A DNA stretch of 18,149 nt from NCBI GenBank assembly GCA_021779655.1, contig JAJYAF010000005.1:1-18149 (forward strand), given 5' to 3'. Shown in pieces: positions 1 through 8,229 of the stretch; the first letter of the stretch is position 1; every line of letters begins with the position of its first letter. The DNA comes from Pseudomonadota bacterium. Lineage in GTDB: Bacteria; Pseudomonadota; Alphaproteobacteria; Acetobacterales; Acetobacteraceae. The notes below the pieces were generated by a model. The model was not told where the DNA came from. It did no database searches and saw only the letters and a list, made by a program, of their open reading frames with translations. A program made the translations under genes and the position numbers.

Positions 1-1727
1 TGGGCACGGTGTATGAGGGCTACGACCCAATCATCGAGCGGCGGGTGGCGATTAAAACCGTGAAGCTGCCTTCCCCGGACGATCTGGAGGCACAGGAGGA
101 ACTCGCCCGCTTCAAGCGCGAGGCGCAGGCGGCGGGACGGCTCAGCCACCCGAACATCGTCGGCGTGTTCGATTATGGCGAGACGCCGGAGCTGGCCTAC
201 ATCGTTATGGAATTCGTGGACGGCACGAGCCTGAAACAGATTCTGGACAAGGGCGAGCGCTTCGAAATTCCGGAAATCGTGCGGATCATGGAAGCGCTGA
301 TGACCGGCCTGCAATTCAGCCACGGGCGCGGCGTGGTGCACCGGGACATCAAGCCGGCCAATATCATGCTCACGAAGGCAAGCGAGGTAAAGATCGCGGA
401 TTTCGGCATCGCGCGCATCGAGAGCAGCTCGATGACCCAGGCCGGCACGATGCTGGGCACGCCCTCCTATATGTCCCCCGAGCAGTTCATGGGCCAGACG
501 GTGGATGCCCGCACGGATCTCTATTCCTCCGGCGTCATGCTGTACCAGCTGCTGACGGGGGAAAAGCCGTTCGACGGCGGTTTGACCGCGATCATGCACA
601 AGGTGCTGCATACCGAACCGCCGGCAGCTTCAGCGCTGTCCGTGGCCGTCACGCCCGCTTTGGACGCCGTGGTGAAAAAGGCGATGGCCAAACGGCCGGA
701 GGATCGCTTCGCCACCGCATCGGACTTCGCGGCGGCGCTGCGTGCGGCTTACGAGGCGAAAGCCACGCCGCAAGAAAGTTTTTCGCTCGGCATGCAGGAT
801 TTCGCCGATGGCGACGCGACGATGGTGGCGCCCCGCCCGGTTTCGGCGCCGCCCACGCCAGCGCCGCCCACGCCGCGAAAGCGGCCGAACTGGGCGCTGC
901 TGGGGGGAGGCGCCATCGCCCTGCTCGTGGCCCTGGGTGGCGGATATTTTTTGTTCAGCGGACATAAGGCCGCTGCGCCGCAAATCGCCGGTCCCGCTCC
1001 TTCTCAACCCGCGCAATCCGCGCAGCCGGCGGAACCGCCGCCGATGACCGCTGCCCAGCGCAACGCCGCCCTGACCGCGACCTTGGGCGCCCTGCCCTGC
1101 ACGCTGCTGCATGCCGACGGTTCCGTGGTGAGCGGCCTTGCCGGCGCGGGCGCGCCGCAAGCGGCGCTGACGGCGGCGGTAAATTCCCTGCCTGCCGAGA
1201 TGAAACTCCAAAATCAGATCCAGACGATCGATGGCCCCTATTGCGCGGCGCTGGATGCCGTGCGGCCTTACCAGCCGCTTTTCGCGCCGGCCGGGGACAC
1301 GCTCGGCCTGGCCCTGGCGGGCGGCAAGACCGTGCTGCGGGACGGCGATCTCATCACCATCGACCAGACCATGCCGGATTTCAGCGGCTATCTGGAGACC
1401 GACTATTTCTCCAACGACGGCACGGTGCTGCACCTCTATCCCACGCCGACCGATCCCGCCCGGCAATTCGCTGCCGGCGCCATCAACACTTTGGGCGACC
1501 CCGCGCATGGCGGTGCCAGCTGGCAGGTGAGTGCGCCTTACGGCACGGATATGATCATCGCCATCGCCTCCTCCGTGCCGCTGTTCACCCAGGCCCGGCC
1601 GCAGAATGAAAACGCGAGCGACTACCTGGCCGCCTTGCGGCAGGCATTGCAGAACTCAGCCTCCAACGGCGCGAAGATTTCCGTGGCGGCGATCCCGCTG
1701 GTGACACTGCCGAAAAGCGGGGGATAG
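1..1727 (+). CDS. PpkA-like membrane-anchored Ser/Thr protein kinase, 5' end missing
   Basis: This is a Hanks-type protein kinase that probably controls the neighbouring T6SS by threonine phosphorylation. The reading frame is open to the window edge. The first visible residues (GTVYEGYDP) are the end of the glycine-rich loop, so the GTG at 9 is not the true start. Numbering from that GTG, the frame shows the ATP-binding Lys16 in VAIK, the catalytic HRD at 111-113 followed by IKPAN, the DFG at 131-133 and GTPSYMSPEQ in the activation segment. A linker rich in Pro, Ala and Arg follows, then one membrane segment at about 295-316 and an extracytoplasmic domain of about 230 residues. That domain has two cysteines (364 and 412), and its later part (SGYLETDYFSNDGTVLHLYP) looks like a DUF4384-type domain. 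A DGDATMV motif lies in the linker (Thr271). Kinase identity is certain; the T6SS role is inferred from location. Confidence 0.95.
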   Translation, partial: GTVYEGYDPIIERRVAIKTVKLPSPDDLEAQEELARFKREAQAAGRLSHPNIVGVFDYGETPELAYIVMEFVDGTSLKQILDKGERFEIPEIVRIMEALMTGLQFSHGRGVVHRDIKPANIMLTKASEVKIADFGIARIESSSMTQAGTMLGTPSYMSPEQFMGQTVDARTDLYSSGVMLYQLLTGEKPFDGGLTAIMHKVLHTEPPAASALSVAVTPALDAVVKKAMAKRPEDRFATASDFAAALRAAYEAKATPQESFSLGMQDFADGDATMVAPRPVSAPPTPAPPTPRKRPNWALLGGGAIALLVALGGGYFLFSGHKAAAPQIAGPAPSQPAQSAQPAEPPPMTAAQRNAALTATLGALPCTLLHADGSVVSGLAGAGAPQAALTAAVNSLPAEMKLQNQIQTIDGPYCAALDAVRPYQPLFAPAGDTLGLALAGGKTVLRDGDLITIDQTMPDFSGYLETDYFSNDGTVLHLYPTPTDPARQFAAGAINTLGDPAHGGASWQVSAPYGTDMIIAIASSVPLFTQARPQNENASDYLAALRQALQNSASNGAKISVAAIPLVTLPKSGG

Positions 1728-1741
1728 GGCTAGCGCGCGAT

Positions 1742-1779
1742 CGGTTCCGGTTGACGCGATCATGCGTCAACCTGAACCG
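1742..1779. terminator. 16-bp imperfect inverted repeat between convergent genes, possible bidirectional terminator
   Basis: Positions 1742-1757 pair with 1764-1779 at 15 of 16 positions (mismatch 1748/1773) around a 6-base loop, GATCAT. It lies 14 bases after the kinase stop and 37 bases past the stop of the opposing AidB-like gene, which suits a shared terminator. There is no T-run on either side, so it is not a textbook intrinsic terminator. It could instead be a dispersed palindromic repeat. Confidence 0.45.
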
Positions 1780-1816
1780 TGATTGGACAGGCTTGCTGTT
1801 GCCCATCGTGAGAGCC

Positions 1817-3592
1817 TCATTGTGCAAGGAGGAACTGCATCGCGTCAGCAAGGGCGAGCGGGTGCTCGTCCACGAGGGCGCGCAGCGGTTCCGCATTCGT
1901 GTCCCGCGCATCGGGCTCCAGCGGATCGCGCGGGAGCAGCTTGTGCCGCACGATCAGATGCGCGAGGGCGAGACGCCGGTAGTCGGGCGCGACGCGCGCG
2001 GCCTCGCAGGCCATGAAAACCGCCGTGGTGGCGTGATAGAGCGTGGAAGCGGCCTGGCGTACCGATTCGTCGCGGCCGCATTCCGCCACGCTTTCGAGCA
2101 CCGTGCCCGCGCGTTCGAATACGCCGCGCAGCAGGCCCGCGCTCTTTTCCGGCAGGCCCGCTTCGGCAAGCTCCGCGCGCGCATAGCGTGCAAGCGCCTC
2201 CAGCGCGCCTTCGCGCTTCGCCGCGCGCGCGACGTCCAGGGCGACGATGTTGCTCGTGCCTTCCCAGATCGAGCCCAGATGGGCATCGCGCACGAGCCGC
2301 GCATCGCTCCATTCCTCGATATAGCCCACGCCGCCGCGCACTTCCATCGCGTCGCCGGTGACGCGGCGCGCGTCGCGGCAAGCGCGGAACTTGATGAGCG
2401 GCGTGAGGATGCGCACGCATTTCGCGGCGAGCTCATCACCCTGATCGGCGCGCGGGAGCAGCGTGGCGATCCGCATGAACATCGAGCGTGCCTGCTCGGC
2501 GGGCAGCATCATCTTGAGCAACTGGCGCTGCATGAGCGGCATGTCGATCAGCTTCCGCCCGAATGCCTCGCGATGGCGCGCGACGTGCAGCGCTTCGGTC
2601 ACCGCGCGGCGCATGAGCCCCGCGGCGCGCACGCCGTTCGAAAGCCGCGACATGTTGATCATGTCCGCCATCTGGTGAAAGCCGCGGCCCACTTCGCCGA
2701 TCAGGTAGGCCTCTGCCCCTTCCAGCACGATTTCTCCACTCGCCATCGAACGGCTGCCCAGCTTGTCCTTCAGGCGCACGATACGGTAGGCGTTGCGCGT
2801 GCCGTCCGGCAGCGTCTTCGGCAGCAGGAAAAGCGCGAGGCCCTTGATGCCCGGCGGCGCGCCATCGGGGCGTGCCAGCACCATTGCCAGATCGGCGTCG
2901 GCGTTCGAGCAGAACCACTTGTCGCCGTGGAGGCGCCAGACGTCGTTGCCTGCCGCGTCGGTCGTGCGCGTGGCGCGCGTGGCGATGCGGGCGACATCCG
3001 AGCCTGCCGCCTGTTCGGTCATGAACATGGCGCCCTGGTAGAGCGTGTCGAAATCCTGCGAAGCGAGGAACGGCAGATAGCGGGCCACGAGCTCCGGCGA
3101 CCCGAAGCGGCGCAGCGTGCGCGTGAGGGAATCGGTCATGCTCACCGGGCAGCAGAGGCCGAACTCGGCCTGCACGAACAGATAGGTGAGCGCGTACTTC
3201 ACGAGCGGAGCCGGCGGGGCGGGCTGGTGGCTCATCGCCGCGAGGCCCAGTTCGGCGTAGGCGACGCGCTCCAGCGCCACATAGTAGGGATGCTTGTCGA
3301 GGTGCTGGAGCGCCTCGCCACGCCGCGTGCGGTGCTGCAGAACGGGCGGGTTATGGTCCGCCGCGAGCGCCCACTGGTCGAGTTCGTCCGAGGCGCGCAG
3401 GCCGAGGGCGCGCAGCTTTGCCTCCAGGGTGGCGAACGCCATGTCGCCCAAATAGCTGCGCAGCAACGGTGCGAAGCTGGGGTCGCTCGTGTAGAAGTTG
3501 ATGCCGCGGCTGTCGGGAATGTTGGCCGCGCCGTCGCTCGTGGATGAAGCGGTCGAAATGGCCGAAGCGGTGAGGCCGGAGTGGTCGCTCAT
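1817..3592 (-). CDS. AidB-like acyl-CoA dehydrogenase family flavoprotein
   Basis: This is a 591-residue FAD-dependent acyl-CoA dehydrogenase fold protein of the AidB/isovaleryl-CoA dehydrogenase-like branch. AidB in E. coli belongs to the alkylation response and binds DNA; whether this protein does so cannot be read from the sequence. Supporting segments are the N-terminal ENPPV-like region (DHNPPVLQHRTRRGEALQ), MTEQAAGSDV and GDKWFCSNADADLAMVLA in the middle domain, NMSRLSNGVRAAGLMRRAV, and a C-terminal GGVGYIEEW followed by GSIWEGTSNIV. The Glu of IWEGTSN (about residue 444) sits where medium-chain dehydrogenases carry the catalytic base. An upstream in-frame ATG at 3643 would add 17 residues; the ATG at 3592 is preferred because AAGGAGA lies 6 bases before it. 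It follows the T6SS operon on the same strand after an 88-base gap and looks like an unrelated neighbour. The substrate is unknown. Confidence 0.87.
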   Translation of the reverse strand: MSDHSGLTASAISTASSTSDGAANIPDSRGINFYTSDPSFAPLLRSYLGDMAFATLEAKLRALGLRASDELDQWALAADHNPPVLQHRTRRGEALQHLDKHPYYVALERVAYAELGLAAMSHQPAPPAPLVKYALTYLFVQAEFGLCCPVSMTDSLTRTLRRFGSPELVARYLPFLASQDFDTLYQGAMFMTEQAAGSDVARIATRATRTTDAAGNDVWRLHGDKWFCSNADADLAMVLARPDGAPPGIKGLALFLLPKTLPDGTRNAYRIVRLKDKLGSRSMASGEIVLEGAEAYLIGEVGRGFHQMADMINMSRLSNGVRAAGLMRRAVTEALHVARHREAFGRKLIDMPLMQRQLLKMMLPAEQARSMFMRIATLLPRADQGDELAAKCVRILTPLIKFRACRDARRVTGDAMEVRGGVGYIEEWSDARLVRDAHLGSIWEGTSNIVALDVARAAKREGALEALARYARAELAEAGLPEKSAGLLRGVFERAGTVLESVAECGRDESVRQAASTLYHATTAVFMACEAARVAPDYRRLALAHLIVRHKLLPRDPLEPDARDTNAEPLRALVDEHPLALADAMQFLLAQ

Positions 3593-3598
3593 CGAGTG

Positions 3599-3605
3599 TC
3601 TCCTT
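3599..3605 (-). promoter_or_regulatory. Shine-Dalgarno site that fixes the start of the AidB-like gene
   Basis: AAGGAGA on the minus strand, 6 bases before the ATG at 3592. It supports this ATG over the in-frame ATG at 3643, which has no comparable site. Confidence 0.7.
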
Positions 3606-3680
3606 GTTTTGCGCGCATGCATGGCGCAGTGCGATTCGAACAAAGTTTAACTGGAAGAGGATAGGAACCAACCGCTTTCA

Positions 3681-4703
3681 TCACCCGCATGCAAACCCGG
3701 CTTGCCGGTAACACAGGCATAGCCGCACATGCCCCGCCGCGAGCATTGCCTGTTTCGGGGGACAGGTGGCCACGGTTTGCGGCACTGGCGGGAGCGGTGC
3801 GCTGGCCAGCGGCGTCAGCCAGAAATCCGGCATGTCGGCGATGAAACCCTGACGGAGCTGCGCCAACTCCGCCTCCGTTTTGCCGATCGCGGCGGCATTG
3901 AAGAAACGCGGATCGCGAGTGAAGATAAGATACGCCTGCGTTTCGTTCAGCACCAGTTCGGTCAGACTGGTGTCATAGCCCTGATGGCCGAGAAACGCGG
4001 TGAACGCCGCGCGGTCGGCCGGCGTGAGGCTGGCCCAGAACCGCTCGGCGTAACGCCGGTATTCCGCAACGGTGTAGAAAGCCCCGTGGGAAATCTCGTG
4101 CCGCAGGATCACCGCGCGCATGTCCGGCGTGATTTCGCCGCCCGTCGCGGGCAGGGTGATGATCGCGCCGACCGCTCCGGGCTTGAGCCAACCCAGCTGG
4201 CGCAGCAGGCGTTTCAGCCATAACTCCCCGGAATTCAGAGCAATGTGTTCAGACCGGGCCAGGGCGAAGAACCGTGCGAGGTCGGAAGCCTGATAGTCGT
4301 GGCCGTAATAATAACTCGCCACGGTGTCACCGCTGGTGGCGATTGCCGCGTCCAGCGCGATATCGTTTAGCACACGGTCATGCGGCGCACCGGCTTTCTC
4401 GACGAAGGCGGCGATGCGGTCAAGCATCAGCCCCTGGGACTGCAGGGACGGGAAATCCATCACCACGACGCTTCGGTCCGGCGTGAAATAGCTCAAAATG
4501 GTTTCGCAAGGCTGTGTACGGTCGATCTCCGCTTCCCCAGCGGTGCCGATGGGAATCGGCACTGGCCGGCTCAGCCAGGCAGCGGCACCGCCCGCCGCCA
4601 ACACGGCGCCGCCGGCCAGCCCGGCATGGAGAAAAGAGCGCCGGGGCCTCGCGCGGGGCGGGCCGATGACGATGGTATCGTCCTCATTGCCCAATTCGCG
4701 CAT
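3681..4703 (-). CDS. T6SS-linked Tat-signal or membrane-anchored HExxH putative metallohydrolase
   Basis: I do not recognise the family of this 340-residue protein. Residues 1-20 form a cytoplasmic-looking segment with NEDDTIV (Thr10). They are followed by PRRSFLHAG (20-28) and an Ala/Gly/Leu-rich hydrophobic stretch to about 46. This fits a twin-arginine signal, or an N-in membrane anchor with arginines before it. The rest should be periplasmic. HEISH at 202-206 matches the HExxH zinc-binding signature, and Glu254 in NETQAYL is a plausible third ligand. The C-terminus is cysteine-rich (five Cys in the last 30 or so residues). The gene starts only 9 bases after the OmpA-like gene and ends the T6SS operon. 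A periplasmic protease or a helper for passage through the cell wall is possible, but the activity is inferred from the motif alone. Confidence 0.6.
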   Translation of the reverse strand: MRELGNEDDTIVIGPPRARPRRSFLHAGLAGGAVLAAGGAAAWLSRPVPIPIGTAGEAEIDRTQPCETILSYFTPDRSVVVMDFPSLQSQGLMLDRIAAFVEKAGAPHDRVLNDIALDAAIATSGDTVASYYYGHDYQASDLARFFALARSEHIALNSGELWLKRLLRQLGWLKPGAVGAIITLPATGGEITPDMRAVILRHEISHGAFYTVAEYRRYAERFWASLTPADRAAFTAFLGHQGYDTSLTELVLNETQAYLIFTRDPRFFNAAAIGKTEAELAQLRQGFIADMPDFWLTPLASAPLPPVPQTVATCPPKQAMLAAGHVRLCLCYRQAGFACG

Positions 4704-4712
4704 TAGACGGGA

Positions 4713-5291
4713 TCAGTGGCTGATGGTAATGATCTCGACCCGGCGGTTGCGGCGGTCTGGCGTTCCGGGCGGGGTTGGCACGGCAAGGTCGCTCTCTCCC
4801 ACACCCATGGCCTGGAGCCGCGTGTCGGCAACGCCGAACTTCGTTTCGAGATAGGATTTGACCGCCTCAGCCCGCTGTTCGGAGAGCGCCTGGTTCTGCG
4901 CCGCGGTGCCGACCGTGTCCGTGTGGCCGACGATCTTGAAGTCATACGCGGCGAGTTGCGGGCTTGTCAGCGCCTTGCCGAGCTGGTCCAACGTCGCCTT
5001 CGCAGCCGGGGTGACATCGGCCGAGCCGGAGGGAAAATCGACGATCAGGTTGGCCGAGGGCGAGGCGGACATGGCCTGCGGCACGGTGGGCGCGGTGGGC
5101 GCGCTCATGGCGGGCATCGCCGGGGCTTCGGTTCCGCCGCTGATGGGCTTGATGCCGCGTGTGGTGGTGCTGAGCGAACCGCTGGGCCGCAGCTGATTGA
5201 TGAGCTGCTGCGCGGATGGATTGCTCTGCGCCAGGGCAGGAGCGGCGAAGGCAACCGCGAGCAGGGCGGCTGAAAGCTGGATTTTGCGCAT
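4713..5291 (-). CDS. Secreted OmpA-family peptidoglycan-binding protein of the T6SS operon
   Basis: This is a 192-residue periplasmic protein. It has a clear Sec signal peptide (MRKIQLSAALLAVAFAAPALA, cut after ALA at about residue 21), a Pro/Ala/Ser-rich linker to about residue 80, and an OmpA C-terminal domain. The domain shows VGHTDTVG and LSEQRAEAVKSYL. Asp125 and Arg140 are the residues that in this family contact diaminopimelate in peptidoglycan. The end NRRVEIITI is also typical. There is no lipobox Cys, so it should be soluble or bound to the wall rather than a lipoprotein. In many T6SS loci a TagL-type peptidoglycan anchor is a separate protein or is fused to TssL; this one may serve that role. 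AGGAGGT lies 11 bases before the ATG, a rather long spacing. It is 70 bases downstream of tssG. Confidence 0.93.
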   Translation of the reverse strand: MRKIQLSAALLAVAFAAPALAQSNPSAQQLINQLRPSGSLSTTTRGIKPISGGTEAPAMPAMSAPTAPTVPQAMSASPSANLIVDFPSGSADVTPAAKATLDQLGKALTSPQLAAYDFKIVGHTDTVGTAAQNQALSEQRAEAVKSYLETKFGVADTRLQAMGVGESDLAVPTPPGTPDRRNRRVEIITISH

Positions 5292-5361
5292 GGTCTGGAA
5301 CTACCTCCTGAATGGAATGCGGTTTACGCCGCAAATAAATATTTGGCGAGAGTAACGAGGT

Positions 5362-6390
5362 TCACGCGGAGAGCCGCTCCACGGTTTCGGCGCTGAACAG
5401 CGTGTCGGCGACCTGCGTAAGGCCTTTAATGCTGGCCGTGGAAGACGGAATCCAGCTGGTCCAGCCCAGCCGCGCGCCCCCCGCGCCGGACCCGAGGCTC
5501 AGACCCGGAATCTCGCGCGCATCCAGGATCAGATTGATGGCGAAATCCGCCTCCCAGCCAACATAGGCGCGAATAAGGGAGACGAGCGCGGGCAGGCCGG
5601 GCTCATCCGGCAGCAACGCCTCGAACGCGGCGCGGGAAAGCGGCCCGATGCGGACGATGAAACGCGCCTGCTGGTCGAAGGCACGGGTGCCGATTGCCGC
5701 GTCCACCCCCAGCGCGCAGAAGGCGCCGGGAATGCGCCCGCGCGGCAGGCGGCTTTGCTGATCGGGAGCGATGGGCAGCCAGGCGCCCGCGAATTCCACG
5801 ATCTCCACCGGGCGGCCCAGATAATCCGCCACCATGCTGGCCAGCCGGCTGGCCGAACGGGGATGAGCGGCGAAGAAGCCGGCATAGTAGCGTAGCGCAT
5901 CCGCTCCCACGGCCAGGCCGGCTTCCAGCTCCGGCGTGCCGTAGCCGCTGAAGGCGAGAAGGCCCGCGCCGATCGGCTCCTCCGCTCCGGCCTGGACGGC
6001 CTGCTCGGCCGAGCGGGGAAGCCGGTATTTAACAGCCGCCCTGGCGAACGCGGTGATCAGGCGTTGCGCGAGAAGATCGAAGAAATCCAGCACGGCGCGG
6101 GACTTGCGCCGGTGGGACTGCGCCAGCAGCTCGGTATACCAGCGCGGCATCTCGGCCGAAGGGCCGGTGAGACCGATAAGCGTCGTCACCAGCCGGGCGG
6201 GCTTATCCGGCTGGCCGGGTTGTACTTCCAGAATTTCCGCCGCCGGCCGCGCCAGGCTGGGCGGAGCGGCGAAGCGGATCGCATCATCCCTCCGCCCGCC
6301 TCGGGCAAGAAGCAACAGCCGCACCGCCGCGTCGAAGCGGAAGAGATGCGGCTTGGCCATGAGGCGTTCGATGGCGGAAAGCGGCGCCAT
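5362..6390 (-). CDS. tssG: T6SS baseplate subunit TssG (ImpH/VasB)
   Basis: TssG forms the baseplate wedge together with TssF and TssE in the cytoplasm. The 342-residue product has the usual family length and the expected N-terminus (IERLMAKPHLFRFDAAVRLL). It also shows the conserved block GLTGPSAEMPRWYTELLAQ followed by a DFFDLLAQRLITAFARA helix and KYR. A later SLGSGAGGARLGWTSWI segment also fits TssG. The start codon is 3 bases past the tssF stop, so the two are very likely translationally coupled, matching their joint place in the baseplate. The next gene on the same strand is the OmpA-like gene. Confidence 0.96.
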   Translation of the reverse strand: MAPLSAIERLMAKPHLFRFDAAVRLLLLARGGRRDDAIRFAAPPSLARPAAEILEVQPGQPDKPARLVTTLIGLTGPSAEMPRWYTELLAQSHRRKSRAVLDFFDLLAQRLITAFARAAVKYRLPRSAEQAVQAGAEEPIGAGLLAFSGYGTPELEAGLAVGADALRYYAGFFAAHPRSASRLASMVADYLGRPVEIVEFAGAWLPIAPDQQSRLPRGRIPGAFCALGVDAAIGTRAFDQQARFIVRIGPLSRAAFEALLPDEPGLPALVSLIRAYVGWEADFAINLILDAREIPGLSLGSGAGGARLGWTSWIPSSTASIKGLTQVADTLFSAETVERLSA

Positions 6391-6393
6391 GGA

Positions 6394-8229
6394 TCAGAGC
6401 AGTACCCTGGCCCCGGCACGGGGTGGAAACTGTAGTTCGGGTTCCGGCTTGCCGCGCAGGCGCACAGAGCAGCGCACGAAGGAATTGATGCTCGCATGGA
6501 GGGCGAGAAACCGCGCCAGTACCGCCGCCAACAGATAAAGTCCGGAACTCCGGAACACGCGCTGGTCGAATTCAAGCTCCACATCCAGCCCCCGGCAGAA
6601 GGCGCCGAGCCGTGCCCCCGGCACGCGCGCGGTACCGGGCCGGGCGGTGACGGCGAGCAGGGCTTCTATGGCCGCGCGGGCCTCCGCCGTGTCCCGCAGA
6701 TCGTATAGGCGGAGGATTTCCTTCAGCGCCGCCGCCCCCGCCGCTCCGCCGGTGACGGAAAGATGGCCAAGCGAAAGATGCGAGATCAGCCGCCATGCCC
6801 CCCGCGCGCGGCGCTCCGGCCGCAGCGTGGGCGTGGGCGGGGTGACGCAGACCATGGAGGCCACGCCCGTATGCGGCTGCAACGCCTTCAAGGCCGGGCG
6901 GCCGGCGCCGAATGGCAGGTCGGAAGGCAGATCGCGGTTCAGGCAGAGCGCTTCGACCGAAAGCACGCTATCCAGTTTCGCCTCCGGATCGAACCCGGCA
7001 TCGAACAGCGAAATGAAGCAATCCGTGCCGCCGAGCTGGGCCGGGCCGTCGCGCCGGGTCACGAGATAGGAACCCTGCCCGTCCGCCTCGGAGGCGGCGG
7101 TCCGGGCCAGGCGATAAAAGGGCTGGAAGGGCCGTATCGTGCTGTCCTGGCGGACCTCTGTAACGCTGGAGACGCTCCAGATTTCCATCACGCTGGAACG
7201 CCGCGCGTCCGGCAACACGCGGTATTCCGTGGTCGTATGGTCCAGTGGCATCGGTTCGCAGCGTTGCGGGAAGAGATTGACCATGGGCACGCAGCCGAGC
7301 GCGAAGCTGTCCACATCGACCGTCCGTTCGAGTTCCGCGGAGGTACGGTCGAGGTAGAGAAAAACCTCCAGCCGGTTGCTTTTCTGTATCAGCGTCCTCG
7401 CGCTGAGCCCGGCGATGTCCAGGAACATGAATTTCTGGGGAAAGGCGAAATATTCGCTGAGCAGGCGAAAACCCTCGAAGCTGCGGGCCGGCCAGGGCAG
7501 CAGCGCCTCCTCCGGCGCAAAGCCGGCCTCCTGTACCATCGTTCTGGGCAGCAGCGCCGGCGAGGCATCATTCGGCGTGTCGGCGAGCGCGACGCCGATG
7601 GTGTGCGCCGCCAGCAGCTCATGGAGCTGCATGGCCGCCGGCCCGCCACGCAGGAACAAACGGAGCCGGTCCATGCCGAGCTGGCTGAAGGTTATATCCG
7701 GGTTCGACGTGGTGAACACGAGCCGCAATACCGCCACCGGGCCATCGGCGAGCGGATTGACGGGCGCGGCGAACGGCAGGCCGGTGAGCCGGGCGGCTTC
7801 CAGCTTCACCGGCCAAAGCGTGAGGTGACCGGCGGTTCGGTAGCGGCAGCCCTGCCCGCGCACGGCTTCGGTCTCCACCTCGAAACCGGCCGGAACATTC
7901 ACTTGCGCGGCGAGGTCCGGCTTAGGCGAGAACTGGGTGACCATACAGGAAGGAAACGGCGCCAGATAATGCGGGTAGAGAACATCCAGCAGCGTGTCGG
8001 TGAGTTCCGGAAACTCGTCATCCAGCCGCGCCTGGGCGCGCGCGGAGAGAAAAGCCACGCCATCCAGCAGCCGGGCGACATGCGGATCGTCGACCGTGTC
8101 CGGGCTGAGGCGCAAACGGCCAGCGATCTTGGGATGCGCCTGCGCGAACTCCGCCGCGAGATGGCGGATGGCGGTGAGTTCCTGGTTGAAATAGGGCAGA
8201 AGGGAATCAGCCAATCCCGCCTCCCGCAA
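6394..8229 (-). CDS. tssF: T6SS baseplate subunit TssF (ImpG/VasA)
   Basis: TssF is the largest wedge protein of the T6SS baseplate. The product is 611 residues, normal for the family. The N-terminus (LLPYFNQELTAIRHLAAEFAQAHPKIAGRLRL) and the following DPHVARLLDGVAFLSARAQARLDDEFPELTD are diagnostic. So are YPHYLAPFPSCMV and the central VDSFALGCVPMVNLFPQRCEP block, with a C-terminal DVELEFDQRVFRSSGLYLLAAVLARFLALHASINSF. Its first 23 bases overlap the end of tssE, and it ends 3 bases before tssG, so tssE, tssF and tssG form one tightly packed unit. Confidence 0.97.
   Translation of the reverse strand: MREAGLADSLLPYFNQELTAIRHLAAEFAQAHPKIAGRLRLSPDTVDDPHVARLLDGVAFLSARAQARLDDEFPELTDTLLDVLYPHYLAPFPSCMVTQFSPKPDLAAQVNVPAGFEVETEAVRGQGCRYRTAGHLTLWPVKLEAARLTGLPFAAPVNPLADGPVAVLRLVFTTSNPDITFSQLGMDRLRLFLRGGPAAMQLHELLAAHTIGVALADTPNDASPALLPRTMVQEAGFAPEEALLPWPARSFEGFRLLSEYFAFPQKFMFLDIAGLSARTLIQKSNRLEVFLYLDRTSAELERTVDVDSFALGCVPMVNLFPQRCEPMPLDHTTTEYRVLPDARRSSVMEIWSVSSVTEVRQDSTIRPFQPFYRLARTAASEADGQGSYLVTRRDGPAQLGGTDCFISLFDAGFDPEAKLDSVLSVEALCLNRDLPSDLPFGAGRPALKALQPHTGVASMVCVTPPTPTLRPERRARGAWRLISHLSLGHLSVTGGAAGAAALKEILRLYDLRDTAEARAAIEALLAVTARPGTARVPGARLGAFCRGLDVELEFDQRVFRSSGLYLLAAVLARFLALHASINSFVRCSVRLRGKPEPELQFPPRAGARVLL

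Noticed and set aside
1751..3547. 598-codon open frame on the plus strand
   Set aside because: It mirrors the AidB-like gene, is rich in Arg/His/Ala and shows no domain motif.
3606..3680. TTGGTT-N16-TAAACT as a promoter for the AidB-like gene
   Set aside because: The -35 element matches only three of six consensus bases, so it is too weak to list.
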